This document shows positions 45,122 to 55,963 of a stretch of 64,000 nt of DNA, in pieces. Every line of letters begins with the position of its first letter. The stretch's first letter is position 1. This stretch comes from Cymbomonas tetramitiformis (lineage: Eukaryota > Chlorophyta > Pyramimonadophyceae > Pyramimonadales > Pyramimonadaceae). Location: contig LGRX02009818.1 of assembly GCA_001247695.2 (NCBI GenBank), positions 1-64,000 of the forward strand, written 5' to 3'. Below the pieces are notes generated by a model, which was not told the origin of the DNA, searched no databases, and saw only the letters and a program-made list of their open reading frames with translations. The translations under genes and the position numbers were made by a program.

Positions 45122-48100
45122 ATGGCGTATCCAACTTGTCTCGGCATTATCCTCCTTCTGGCGGTGACCAACGTTGCTGTTCCCGCCTACAGCTACAGTA
45201 AGTTCCTATTGTAAGGCCAGATCGGATGCATAAAGTTTAAGGCGCTGTAAACTGCCACGTATCATAATTGGAGCTGTAATTTTGCGTCTTTGTGCAAGCT
45301 CTAAGTATCAGCATTGCAGCATGCCGGCATTTCCCAAATTATCATAGTATTGAAGATCAAGCGAGCTTATGTGACACTTTTTTTGAGGTCAGGCTACTGT
45401 GGCGTGAACGGTCCTCTGAGCTCTCCCGGCGTGAACGGCGGTCCTGTCGCGGACTGGCGCCGGGGTTTTTCTAAATTAACCATCATTTGCTGCAAGGCTC
45501 TGAACCCTGCCAGCGTTCGAAAATTGCTTGCCCAAATTCCCTTTGTCCGCTCAACATCAGCAAGCATATTTTGTTTGTTGCAACTCGAGCCGTCATACAA
45601 TTATATCCAAAGCATTTACATATATTAAATAATCTTCGGACCTTCAAGCGGTATTATCAGTGCGACGTCATTATGCCTGTTGCCGGAGTGAATGAACTTA
45701 AACGATTTGGACTAGTAAAGAAACCAGAGTCTGGCTGGCAGCAGCTAGTGTAGGGTTCTAAGCGGTGGACAATGGTGACAACTCGCAGGCGATGGGACTG
45801 CTAAGCGGATTTCTACAACTTGTGACACGTATCCCTACACCAATTATTTCACTGAGTGTGATGACACATGCGCGTCGCATTATGACGTATCCGGTGGGAC
45901 TTTAACACCGCGGTGGTACAGTGACTGCAGCTGTTATACCATTTATGGAACTGAAAATAAAGGCAGTTTTATCACATACAGAGACAATTCTGGCGATGTC
46001 AGTGGCAAGGTCACGCCTTATGGAGGGTGCAACGTTTATGTTGAGCTCTCGTTTCGGGGACTCAGTTGCTCGGGCGTGTATGAGGTTACGAGTGGTAGCA
46101 TCCTCGACGTCGATCCGTGTAACACGGATGCCCGTAGTAAGTCCCTATGAGGCCAACTCGGCTGCATACCCAGTTTTAATAAGTCACTGTCATATTCTAA
46201 AAGCTGTTGAAACACTAATCTACCTATGGCCCTAACGCTGGCGAATGGTACCCTCAGGGTTCCAATAATGACGCTCATAATGCAGTGAAACGTGACGCGC
46301 CTGCCTGAGAAGATGGGTCTCATCTCGTCGGACAACGGCGATCATAAAGCTTGGAGTGACTTCATAAAATTGCTAGAGTATTAAGTTGCGTATAATGTAT
46401 ATTTGGAGTTTGCAAGGATTACCTGAGTTGATGTTCAAGCCTTCAGTATTAGCGTTGCAGCATGCCGGCATTTCCCAGAATTTTGTAATATTGCAGATCA
46501 AGCGATCTCTTGTCACACTTTTTTTAAAGTTCAGGCTACAATGGGAACGGTCCTCTGACCTGTCTCGGCGTGAACGACGACGGTCCTTAACTGTGCAGGG
46601 TTCAAGTCTAATGTCGTGATAAACTGAAATGTTACCAGCCCCAGTGTCAATGTGCAAAACTTGTTTGCCTACATTCCTTGCCTGCTCAACATCAGCAAAT
46701 ATATGTTTGTTGCAACTCGAGCCGTCATGACGTTTGAAAATACATTTGATCCCAAAAAAAACGTTCACATGTCCCCGGCCAACAGTCTTGGATTCAAGCA
46801 GTATTATCAGTGCGACGTCATTATGCCTGGTGCCGGAGTGAATGAACTCAAACGATTTGGACTAGTAAAGAAACCAGAGTCTGGCTGGCAGCAGCTAGTG
46901 TAGGGTTCTAAGCTGTGGACAATGGTGACAACTCGCAGGTGGTGGCGACAACACTGCCAACGCCGAACAAGCCATAATGATTAGCTTCTTTGTAATTTTG
47001 TTGTTTGGCGTGGTGGCTTGGTCGTTCGTAGCTGCAATATTTCACCTCCGCCAAATACACTCACAAAATTTGCAGGACGACCGCGATCCCCCCTACTGCG
47101 ATCTCCCCTCCCCTCCCCTACCTAGGGAAGTTGCAGCATCGTCCCCTACAGCTTTCCAAGTTCTAGTGAACACTGTACGTTCAGAAAAAGCCACCTGTCA
47201 GAGGCTAATCGCGTGCATATTGTTATTCTTGTTGGGAACAGTGTTATTTGGCAGTGTTTGGCAGAGTTTTGCGGTACTTGCTGGAGCTTTCTTAATCGTT
47301 ATCTTCGGTATTGTTGTGGGTTTCCAAGCAAAGTCCACCGGTTTACCATGCCGACAAGATAAAGAAGTCTCATGTTGTCAATTAGCAATGGGATCCGGCA
47401 GAGTTCCGGCAACGGCATGGTCTCTTTATGTGCTATCGTGGCTGTTCACCATTGCGGCTATAATTTGGTTATTTGGTTCGGCCTCTTCACAAGTCACCAC
47501 CAATGTGCCATCGTGGCTAGGTTGCAGTGCTCAACTGTTTATGCTTATCGCAGATGTAATGTTCATAGTTGAGATGTGTGGCAAAAGAGCGGCAGCAGGC
47601 GTCCTGAAATGTGAGACAGCAGTTACAACTCCAAAAAATCTTGAAGTTTGCGAGGTCCATCTTGATGTTGGAAATCTCGAAGGTATTGAATTTTGTGTTT
47701 CACACAGCTCTGTTTGTTTTATTTTCTAGCCCAATCATGCTATGCGCCTCCTGACAGCCGCCACGTGCGTGACACCTGATGCCGCAGAGAAGCGCACGCT
47801 TTTGGTGGCCTTTTATAAGGTCCACAACCCTGATCAAGTGGATCAAGTGGACAGCATTATGGAGGCGTACACCCTGGAGGCCATCCAAGCAACTTGTTTG
47901 GAACGCTACAATGCCGACCCTTTCGAGGTGGCACCTCCAGCAGTGCCCACAGCTGCCATGGCACCTGATGCCGCAGAGAAGCGCACGCTTTTGGTGGCTT
48001 TTTATAAGGTCCACAACCCTGATCAAGTGGATCAAGTGGACAGCATTATGGAGGCGTACACCCTGGAGGCCATCCAAGCAACTTGTTTGGAACGCTACAA

Positions 48101-48880
48101 TGCCGACCCTTTTGAGGCACCTCCAGCAGTGCCCACAGCTGCCATGGCACCTGATGCCGCAGAGAAGCGCACGCTTTTGGTGGCCTTTTATAAGGTCCAC
48201 AACCCTGATCAAGTGGATCAAGTGGACAGCATTATGGAGGCGTACACCCTGGAGGCCATCCAAGCAACTTGTTTGGAACGCTACAATGCCGACCCTTTCG
48301 AGGTGGCACCTCCAGCAGTGCCCACAGCTGCCATGGCACCTGATGCCGCAGAGAAGCGCACGCTTTTGGTGGCTTTTTATAAGGTCCACAACCCTGATCA
48401 AGTGGATCAAGTGGACAGCATTATGGAGGCGTACACCCTGGAGGCCATCCAAGCAACTTGTTTGGAACGCTACAATGCCGACCCTTTCGAGGCACCTCCA
48501 GCAGTGCCCACAGCTGCCATGGCACCTGATGCCACAGAGAAGCGCACGCTTTTGGTGGCCTTTTATAAGGTCCACAACCCTGATCAAGTGGATCAAGTGG
48601 ACAACATTATGGAGGCGTACACCCTGGAGGCCATCCAAGCAACTTGTTTGGAAGCTACAATGCCGACCCTTTCGAGGCACCTCCAGCAGTGCCCACAGCT
48701 GCCATGGCACCTGATGCCGCAGAGAAGCGCACGCTTTTGGTGGCTTTCTATAAGGCCCGCAACCCTGATCAAGTGGATCAAGTGGACAGCATTATGGAGG
48801 CGTACACCCTGGAGTCCATCCAAGCAACTTGTTTGGAACGCTACAATGCCGACCCTTTCAAGCCACTCCCCACAATATGA
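45122..48880 (+). CDS. Multi-exon receptor-like membrane protein with six tandem C-terminal repeats
   Basis: Exons 45122-45197, 45789-46136, 46939-47682 and 47758-48880; all three introns are phase 1 with GT..AG ends (GTAAGT, GTAAGT, GTATTG). Exon 1 is a signal peptide (MAYPTCLGIILLLAVTNVAV). Exon 2 is a 116-residue ectodomain with about ten cysteines (CDTYPYTNYF, CDDTC, SDCSC, LSCSG). Exon 3 has about five hydrophobic spans (ISFFVILLFGVVAWSFVAAI, LIACILLFLLGTVLFG, FAVLAGAFLIVIFGIVV, SLYVLSWLFTIAAIIWLF, LFMLIADVMFIVEM). Exon 4 has six near-identical ~64-residue repeats, core FYKVHNPDQVDQVDSIMEAY ... ERYNADPFE. They resemble the NP-x-VD-x-L ... KYG-x-EP repeats of large protist proteins. A missing C at ~48653 shifts the frame in repeat 5; the restored frame ends at TGA 48880. 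Function unknown; probably a cell-surface protein with a cytoplasmic repeat tail. Confidence 0.7.
45198..45788 (+). repeat. Intron 1, homologous to intron 2 (46137-46938)
   Basis: Both introns start GTAAGT.CCTAT..AGGCCA..TCGG.TGCATA. They share a middle block (GCAGCATGCCGGCATTTCCC) and end in ~140 bases almost identical (TATTATCAGTGCGACGTCAT through GGTGACAACTCGCAG). Intron 2 is longer by about 210 bases. The small ORFs inside (YYQCDVIMP.AGVNELKRFG) are intronic, though strongly conserved between the copies. Confidence 0.85.
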
Positions 48881-50310
48881 TTGTATTTCATCTTACAGAT
48901 ATTTTGGTGTATATAGCCCGAGAAGCGGCTGCAGCATAATAAGCATTATCCCTGTTATTATTATCATCATGGTATCGTTTTGTGAAATATCAATCAACAT
49001 ATTTTACTCAACCCTTAACCATATGCAATATCGATCACATTCTCGATGCATGCATGAACACCGGCTTTATAGCCTATCGAGTAATTTCCTTATAATGTTC
49101 ATTATTCCGAAGTCCACATGGCACCCCAATGTGGAAAGAGATCGTTATGCGTCGGATGTGGTCCGCAGCGGATAGAACGGTGGATACGACTTGTCCAAAA
49201 CCGACTTAAAATAATATAGAAGAGAAGGTAGGAAATGGGCAACCTCTGGTGAGCGGTGATGCGACATGCAATACAGAAGTGAGCAGCAGAAGCGGAGTGA
49301 GCATCCTGTCTATCGTATGGCGTGATCCAATAATCCTGTGTTACTAGCTTTGACCACGCAACCAAGCGGCAAAAAAATGCCTGTAAATAGATTGGGGATA
49401 TGGGGAAAAGCCTAAAGCCCCCAACCCCACCTTTTTCGGGCGAAGGCAAATAACCGTAGTAACCGGTTAGGCCAGTTAACTAGTTAGACCCAGTTACTAC
49501 CAGTTATTGTTACTAGCTAGTTAATCAATTCCATTTTTATTAACTAACCAAAAGCCCCCTCCCCCCACCTTTGGTCGCCAAATCCCCCACCTTAAAAATG
49601 CCCCAAAAAGCCCCATACGGTAAGCATTTCCCCCAAATTTTTAAAAGCTCCCCGCCCCCCACCTTCGGTGGGACCAATAACCTAAAGCCCACCCCTCACC
49701 CCACCTCACAGGGCCTAAAGCCCCCCTCCCCCTCCCCCCAAACATTTCGTACAGGCCAAAAAAAACAAAATCAATGTCCTATAAAGCGGAAGCGGAAATT
49801 CGAGAAATGTTGAAATCTGTGATTCAGGCACCCTTGACAGACATGCCCCTGACCCTAGGCTCTAGTGTGTCCATACAGACCGTAGTGACATCGTTGTAGT
49901 AGTAGGAGTACACGCGTACTCTAATGTTTAACTATCATTGGTTAACTATGACTAACTTTGACTATCTGATATCAAATTATGATAGGGGTGTCAGCGGGGG
50001 TCTGTAAGGCCCGCCAGGGGGTCTGAAAATCAATTTTGACCGTGTTAATCGACCGTGGAAGCCCCCCTATGGTGACACCCTAATCTTTGGGTGCATTCAG
50101 GGTTTAGGGTTTAGGTTCGGCAGAATTATGTCGGAATCAGGTCAGAATTACGTCAGAATGTGCCATAGTGGCGGCTACGCCGCCGCCGGTGCAGGTGCCT
50201 GCGGAATTTGAATATGTCTTATGTGTTAAATATGGGCGTGCTCTAAGGAACGGCGCAGCCTTAAATTACTATATTCATATGTATTTGTTTTCTTCATTTA
50301 ATAAAATAAA
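48881..50310. other. Intergenic, with a CCCC/AAAAGCC-rich tract
   Basis: No gene supported. From about 49390 to 49745 one strand is rich in CCCCCACC and TAAAGCCCCC, with TAACTAGTTA-like motifs at 49460-49545. The remainder is ordinary AT-rich sequence. Confidence 0.45.
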
Positions 50311-52053
50311 GGGTGAATGGTGAGATAGCCCGGTGGCAACAATTTTCATTCCTATTAGGCCTGTGCTACACCGGATTTTGGTGCACTGTCGAGAAGCAAA
50401 TAAGATTCGTTTCGCCGGGTCATACAGTCTCCATATGACCCGGCGATCATTTTCAGACGAGTTATTAAATCTATAAATCACAGTCCGCGCGATCAGATTA
50501 AAATCGACATTCGCCTTATCGAACGTGCGAAACGACTTAAAAAGGAATATTTCGGGCAAACGCGCGATATGTGCAGAATGCTGATTTTCCGAGCGAGCGG
50601 AAGCATGTGGAACACTCCACGTCGAAAACTAGACGACCCCATCTTGAACAGTGTTTGTGATTGGAAAATGCAGCATATTTCAGTCCAGCGATACACGATC
50701 TTCGCACCCCAGCTAGCCGGTGGTCTCTCTGAACCGTTCCCGTTTTTTTGATCTGATGATCCAGGATTTGTCCTAGGCGACATTTGGGTGACATTTGATG
50801 CAAATGTTGTCCAACATTTGGGATTTCGAGGTCCCAAATGTTGGACGATTATTTGCTTTTTGGCATTTCACAAATAATGACTTCGCATGACCTCGCATGA
50901 CATCGCCGGATGACAGTCGCGACAGGAGCCAATGAAATCGCTGCGGTCAACACATTTGCTTTCCCAAGTTTCGGTGTAGCACAGGCCTTAGCCCGGTGGC
51001 TTTAATCGTTATATGTGGGAAAGCCCGGTGGCATACATTTTTATTCCTATTTGGCCCGGTGGCAACGAATTTTATTCCAAAATAGCCCGGTGGCTTCAAT
51101 TTTTAATTTTGAGATAGCCCGGTGGCTTTAACCGCAGCCCGTCGGCATATTTGTCCTGTCTGAGATAGCCCATTACCTTATTAAAAAATTTCAAGATGGC
51201 CCGCTTCACTGAATTTTTTTGTAAGATAGCCCGGTGGCAATAATTTAATTTCGATTCAGCCCGTGGCATTAGTTCATTATTCATATTTAGCCTGGGCGCC
51301 GTCCAATCTCCCGCCATTGCATTGCATTTAGCTCGATCTTGCAAAGGTGGCATACCCAGATTTTGGCTGCGCTTAGTGAAGGTGTGCTCTAACAACGCCG
51401 ATCGGATTTGTATTGTCCAGTCACCCACTCCACTCTAAACTCTTGCTGCTCTCCACACTGACACTCAATATCTATATCTTCATCTTCATGACGACCTCGA
51501 ACGACGCTGCCGCTCAACCTGCGCCTGGGGTTCGACCATCTGTCGCCAGTCTGAGAGAGAGAGAGAGAGAGCGCTACATTGACACGCAGTTATATGCAGT
51601 TATATGCAGTTATATGTTATATAAGATCGATAATGACCCTATTAAGGCGAATTAAATTGAAGCCACCGGGCTATTTTGGAATTAAAATTGAAGCCACCGG
51701 GCAATTTAGGAATTAAAATTTAAGCCACCGGGCTATTTTGGAATTGTATTGAAGCCACCGGGCTATTTTGGAATAAAATTGAAGCCACCGGGCTAGTATA
51801 CAATTTGACAATAAGGCACCGGGCCACGAAAACAAGCAAGGTACCAGGCTATATAAGAATTATGAACATTGCCACCGGGCTATCTAAAAGTTAAATTGAA
51901 GCCACGGGGCTATTTTGGAATAAAATTCGTTGCCACCGGGCCAAATAGGAATAAAAATGTACTGTATGCCACCGGGCCAACTCACATATAAATTAAAGCA
52001 ACCCAACTAAATAGGAATAAAAATTGTTGCCACCGGGCTATCTCACAATTCAT
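50311..52053. mobile_element. Fold-back element built from AGCCCGGTGGC repeats
   Basis: Left part (50311-51300): about nine units containing AGCCCGGTGGC, spaced ~35-40 bp with ATTCC-type linkers. Right part (51655-52053): about eleven units of the complement GCCACCGGGCTA. Outer ends mirror each other: GTGAGATAGCCCGGTGGCAA and TTGCCACCGGGCTATCTCAC. The ~350 bp centre (51300-51655) includes a (GA)n run and a short frame with no recognised product. No target duplication found. A Harbinger-like MITE (50358-50987) has inserted in the left array. Confidence 0.75.
50358..50987. mobile_element. PIF/Harbinger-like MITE, 630 bp, TTA duplication
   Basis: The left end GGCCTGTGCTACACCG and right end CGGTGTAGCACAGGCC are perfect inverts flanked by TTA (50355-50357, 50988-50990). 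Removing the insert rejoins a normal unit of the surrounding repeat array. The interior has a hairpin (CCAACATTTGGGA ... TCCCAAATGTTGG, ~50811-50846) and no transposase. Confidence 0.85.
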
Positions 52054-52308
52054 GCTGGATGTGACACACCGTGACACCACTCGCAACCCAGCATCGCTGC
52101 CCAGCACACCCGAAGTCCAAACAGCCCATCCACTTCTCACCCGCGCACCCGCAGCACGCTACCCGCCACGACACAGCGCGCGGTGCATGATCGCGACACT
52201 GCTGCTTCTTCGCCGGCACGGCCTTTTTAGCGCTCTGCGGCGTAGTTTTGCCTTGCCGCGGTTTCCTAGGTTGAATTGACCTAGATGAGCCCTTACCCGT
52301 AATTTTAA

Positions 52309-52867
52309 CGAGGAAATTACCTCTGTACTGTACTGTTGTTTGGTCTGTACTGTCTCGTCTTTGTACTGCGTCCGTGACAGCATGTCAATTTCCGCGTCTC
52401 TGGTTGAGGTCCACCGTTTTTCGTCGACGACAGTACAATACAGACAAAAAGGACGACAGTATAGAAGAAGAGGCGTGGATGTCGCCAAAATGAAATTAAG
52501 TATGGTGCGGAACGGTCGGTACATGCTACAGTACACGACGATATACGAGTCTGACCGGCGGTGCGGCACTACTGACCGACAGCGATATACGACGCAGACG
52601 ACAATACAGACGACAATACAAAATCGTGGAAAATAGACGACAGCACAGACGACAGTGACACAGACGACAGACGACAGTTCACAGTACAGACGACAGTAGA
52701 AAATCGTGGAAACTGGGCAGCGCAGCGACACATCGACAATATTTCGCTTAAACCTTGTTCGGGCTGTACTGTACTGTCGCGCGGCTGCCACGTCGGCACA
52801 GAATATTCCCCAAAATCGACAGTACAGTACAGAAAACCGACAGTACAGTACACAGGTAATTTCCTCG
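52309..52867. mobile_element. MITE-like element, 559 bp, GTACTGT-rich ends
   Basis: Termini CGAGGAAATTACCT and AGGTAATTTCCTCG are inverted, and the inversion continues into TGTGTACTGTACTGT-like sequence for about 28 bp with one mismatch. The right half repeats ACAGACGACAGT many times. No target duplication could be confirmed and no protein is supported. Confidence 0.65.
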
Positions 52868-53349
52868 CAAATATATTGGGTTAGGGGTGCGCTATGAGGA
52901 TGATTTCAGCTACCTCTGTTCTTCAGTTGCCTGCTTTTATAGGAAAGTAGATATATGCTAATATATATACTCTCAGTCGAATGTCAAAGCACAGTGAGAT
53001 AGGGTTCTCGGTTCGTCTAAAGTCGGATTATACTGAGAGATGATCGGGCTTTACGCTGGCGGACCGGGACACACGAGCTGAGCAGACAGCAGGCACTGCA
53101 AGTGACATCCGAGCAGGCGAGGGGTGACACAGGGCACCACAGACCTCCCCCCTTATGGGGGGTGAAAGTCGGTGTTCCCATGACACCACCTCACCCCGAA
53201 GGTGGGAGGTGCACTGCAGGGCCAGCCGGTACTCCCGGACAGGCGGCTAGAAGAAATGTAATGTCTGCTAGCTACTAGTGAACTCGTGATGTGCCAATTA
53301 AGGTTTTCAATCTAGGGCTTGGGGCCCGCAGTCTCTGCAATACAAGCAA

Positions 53350-53790
53350 TCAACCAACGCCTGTGCGAGGCCACAACGGCAAGTGGTCCGGCACCACCGA
53401 AAGAAACTCGTCGGCGCAGAGATGGCGAGGCGGTGAGAGGCGAAGAATGCGGCCAGCGTGCGCAACGGACGCGTCGCACTCAGCAAGGGCGAAGATTGGG
53501 GAATTGGAGTGGGAGTGGGCGGTGGTGATAACACCACCACACACCACCCGATGACGGCCAAGGGACGGGTGGGGCGGAAGTGGAGAATGCGGAGAGGCGA
53601 AGTCGATGTCAGACGCAAAGTCCATGGTGTCGGTGTCGATGTAGAAAATGTTGGAGCGAAGTTTGGCGCGTGGTGCATGGGCACCAGCAGGCACCACCAG
53701 GTCGTAACCAGTGGTAAAATGTCGAAGCCGAAGTAGGTGAAGTGCTGATCTCAGCGCGCACATGCGCGCATCCTGGCGCAAAGAAGCCAT
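53350..53790 (-). CDS. Conserved ORF of a gag-less LTR element, 146 aa
   Basis: MASLRQDARMCALRSALHLL begins a frame homologous end-to-end with the ORF at 18827-19252 of the other short LTR element (shared RHFT, LVV..GA.AP and a terminal RTGVG). No known domain, zinc knuckle or membrane segment. In both elements it occupies the position of gag, after a leader of short repeats. Confidence 0.5.
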   Translation of the reverse strand: MASLRQDARMCALRSALHLLRLRHFTTGYDLVVPAGAHAPRAKLRSNIFYIDTDTMDFASDIDFASPHSPLPPHPSLGRHRVVCGGVITTAHSHSNSPIFALAECDASVAHAGRILRLSPPRHLCADEFLSVVPDHLPLWPRTGVG

Positions 53791-54342
53791 TCAGCCGCGG
53801 CTGTAAAATCCGTAAGGTCAAAGTTTGGGTTTGCGTTGAAAAACGTAAAATCTCGTAAAATCAACCAATTCAGAGGATGAAAAGGTCAAATTGTAGTAGA
53901 ATTTCGCGGGGAAAACGTCGGTGAAGTCAAAATAGGCGTCAGGTAAGCCAATTTTGCTGCAGTTCAGGTGCTGTCGTCGAGAGGTTGAAGAACACAAAGG
54001 AATTGTCGGTTAAGTTGAATTGTGACGCACGTAAAGTGAGTGAAGTGTCGGTAAATGTCGGGAAGTGTCGGTATAGAAATGTCGGGGGTGACCGATGCGA
54101 AAGCAAGCCGGCCGTTGTCGGTAAGTGTCGGTATAAAAATGTCGGCAGTAGTGTCGGTAAAAAAATGTCGGAAATAGAATCGCCGGGCGCGAAGCGGACG
54201 GAAGACTGAAGAGAACACCACCACTGAACGTGGGTGGGCTATAACCTTATAGGAAAGTAGATATATGCTAATATATATACTCTCAGTCGAATGTCAAAGC
54301 ACAGTGAGATAGGGTTCTCGGTTCGTCTAAAGTCGGATTATA

Positions 54343-54718
54343 AAAAAGAAAAAGAAAAAGAAAAAGAGACACCCTTGGACAGGGTGTGGGGCTTTGTGAG
54401 TCCCCTTGACTCTTATTTCCTTTTTCCTTAGTCCGGTTCCTTGTCTACTTTTTTCCTATATAGTCTGTTAAGGCTTACTGCGTATCCTGTAGCTAGGTCG
54501 TGTATTTTCCTAAGTAGGTGTAAGGCTTCCTGTTTGTCGAATCCTAAATGTTTAGTCAGTATTTTCTCCGTGTGTTCATATATCGTTCCCGTGTTGCCGA
54601 ATACCATCACGCGTGTAGCGTTACCTTGTACCCGTATAATTCTAGTAGCTTTACCAGCGGTGTGTATTTCGTGTACTTTGTCTTTAGTGCTTCCTCCCAA
54701 CTCATTTCGTCTGTGTAT
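54343..54718 (-). mobile_element. 5'-truncated LINE 3' end, TSD GTCGGATTATA
   Basis: A 376 bp insert in the 5' LTR of the element above is flanked by GTCGGATTATA (54332-54342, 54719-54729). On the minus strand it ends in a tail of four CTTTTT-type repeats, typical of target-primed reverse transcription. Just before the tail are two hairpins (GAGTCAAGGGGACTC and ACACCCTGTCCAAGGGTGT). It carries the last ~95 codons of an ORF ending KVDKEPD. Confidence 0.85.
54428..54718 (-). pseudogene. C-terminal fragment of a LINE reverse-transcriptase ORF
   Basis: On the minus strand the insert opens with MSWEEALKTKYTKYTPLVK and continues LLELYGYKVTLHA. After a frameshift near 54605 it continues VMVFGNTGTIYEHTEKIL ... 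LGFDKQEALHLLRKIHDLA and stops before the tail. The pattern K-x-KY-x-PL, then hydrophobic strand, G-x-x-G, then a helical LLR..H..A segment is what I recall for the extreme C-terminus of LINE ORFs; a homology search is needed. Confidence 0.5.
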
Positions 54719-54886
54719 GTCGGATTATACTGAGAGATGATCGGGCTTTACGCTGGCGGACCGGGACACACGAGCTGAGCAGACAGCAAGCACTGCAAGT
54801 GACATCCGAGCAGGCGAGGGGTGACACAGGGCACCACAGACCTCTCCCCTTATGGGGGGGTGAAAGTCAGTGTTCCCATGATGCTT

Positions 54887-55963
54887 GCAGGATTACAGCG
54901 GACTCATGACTTTGTCTTTATTCTCAGCGCGTAAATGTTATATTATTATTATCATCATCATTTTTTCGATCGGGATTTGGGGATCTCCGATTTCATCTCC
55001 TATTTTTCCCCCAATATATCATATCATTTGATTGTTATATGAAAAACCTTTCCAAAAAGTAGCGCCGCCCACCACCCAACCTCCGTATTTATAAAAAATG
55101 GGCACTTAATAGTCTGAACTAAATTAATAGTAATTTATAAATCGAAAGCGTCTATGCATCGGCTGTGCGTCTTAAAATTATATTCAGTTTCACTTGATGC
55201 ATCGACTGTGCATCTGAATTATCATTATATAAATTATATTCAGTTTCACTTTATGTCTCGCGCCCTCGATTATATTTTGCAGTCGATTAAATCGAACGTC
55301 GCAGATTATAAATCGAAAACGTCGCTGCGTCCTAGATGCATTTTAATCGACAGGGGTGTTTCGCGGGTATACATTAATTTATGGGGGGCATAACAGGGGG
55401 GTTTAAATATTTTAATTCTTATTTTGAATCTATTTAATTTAATTTAATTTTAATCAGAGGCGGGAGGGTTTAGTATGTAAGGTTCATAGGGTTTCTAGGG
55501 TTTATTGTTACGGGTTTATTTTAATAATGTTTATTTATTTAATTAATTCAATTTAAATTTAATTATTATTTTAATACGGTAACGATAACGGCGCAGCCTA
55601 CTACGGTTTAGTTTTGTGATGAACACGATTTTCGTGACACATTTATATTCCCAATGACATCGAGCTTCAACGATCAAGATTATTTATCGAATTGCAAATC
55701 GGACAGTTTACGTAGAGTACAGCAAATAAAGAAATCATTTCGTCTTCGCGACGTAATTAGGTCAAAAAACAGGCGATAAAGCGCTTTCGCTTTCGTTTCG
55801 CTCACAAAACCACTTAGCAACACTGAAAAACCACACTGCTGGCACACGAAGTTAAAAAAAAACACAGAATATAATATACACCGCGCGTTTTTTTCTTTTC
55901 AAGAATATTACTTCTAGAAGGTACTCTGAAAAGCGCGCTCGCTCTAGGATCTGTTTGCTATTT
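54887..55963. other. AT-rich intergenic DNA
   Basis: No gene supported. A ~60 bp imperfect duplication lies at 55150-55255 (TGCATCGRCTGTGCRTCT ... TATATTCAGTTTCACTT). The right end, about 55630-55963, is the 3' flank of the minus-strand gene ending at 55964. Confidence 0.45.

Larger units (their letters stand above)
52937..54881 (-). mobile_element. Non-autonomous LTR retrotransposon, TSD TGCTT, with a LINE fragment in one LTR
   Basis: The 3' LTR is 52937-53183 and the 5' LTR 54247-54881 (248 bp once the LINE insert and its duplication are removed). TGCTT flanks both ends (52932-52936, 54882-54886). On the minus strand the LTR starts TCATGGGAACAC and ends CTTTCCTATAA. The interior starts GGTTATAGCCCACCCACG, a copia-like half-tRNA-iMet site, then continues GTTCAGTGGTG and a run of CCGACA(T/C)TT repeats homologous to the 25608 element. 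The polypurine tract reads TTCGGGGTGAGGTGGTG. Its only ORF is at 53350-53790. Confidence 0.9.

Noticed and set aside
47700..48710. 336-aa minus-strand ORF opposite the tandem repeats
   Set aside because: Shadow of the plus-strand repeats; the plus frame has a spliced N-terminus and protein-like composition.
50311..52053. CRISPR-like regular repeats
   Set aside because: The repeat reverses orientation halfway and linkers are similar, not unique spacers; it is a fold-back element.
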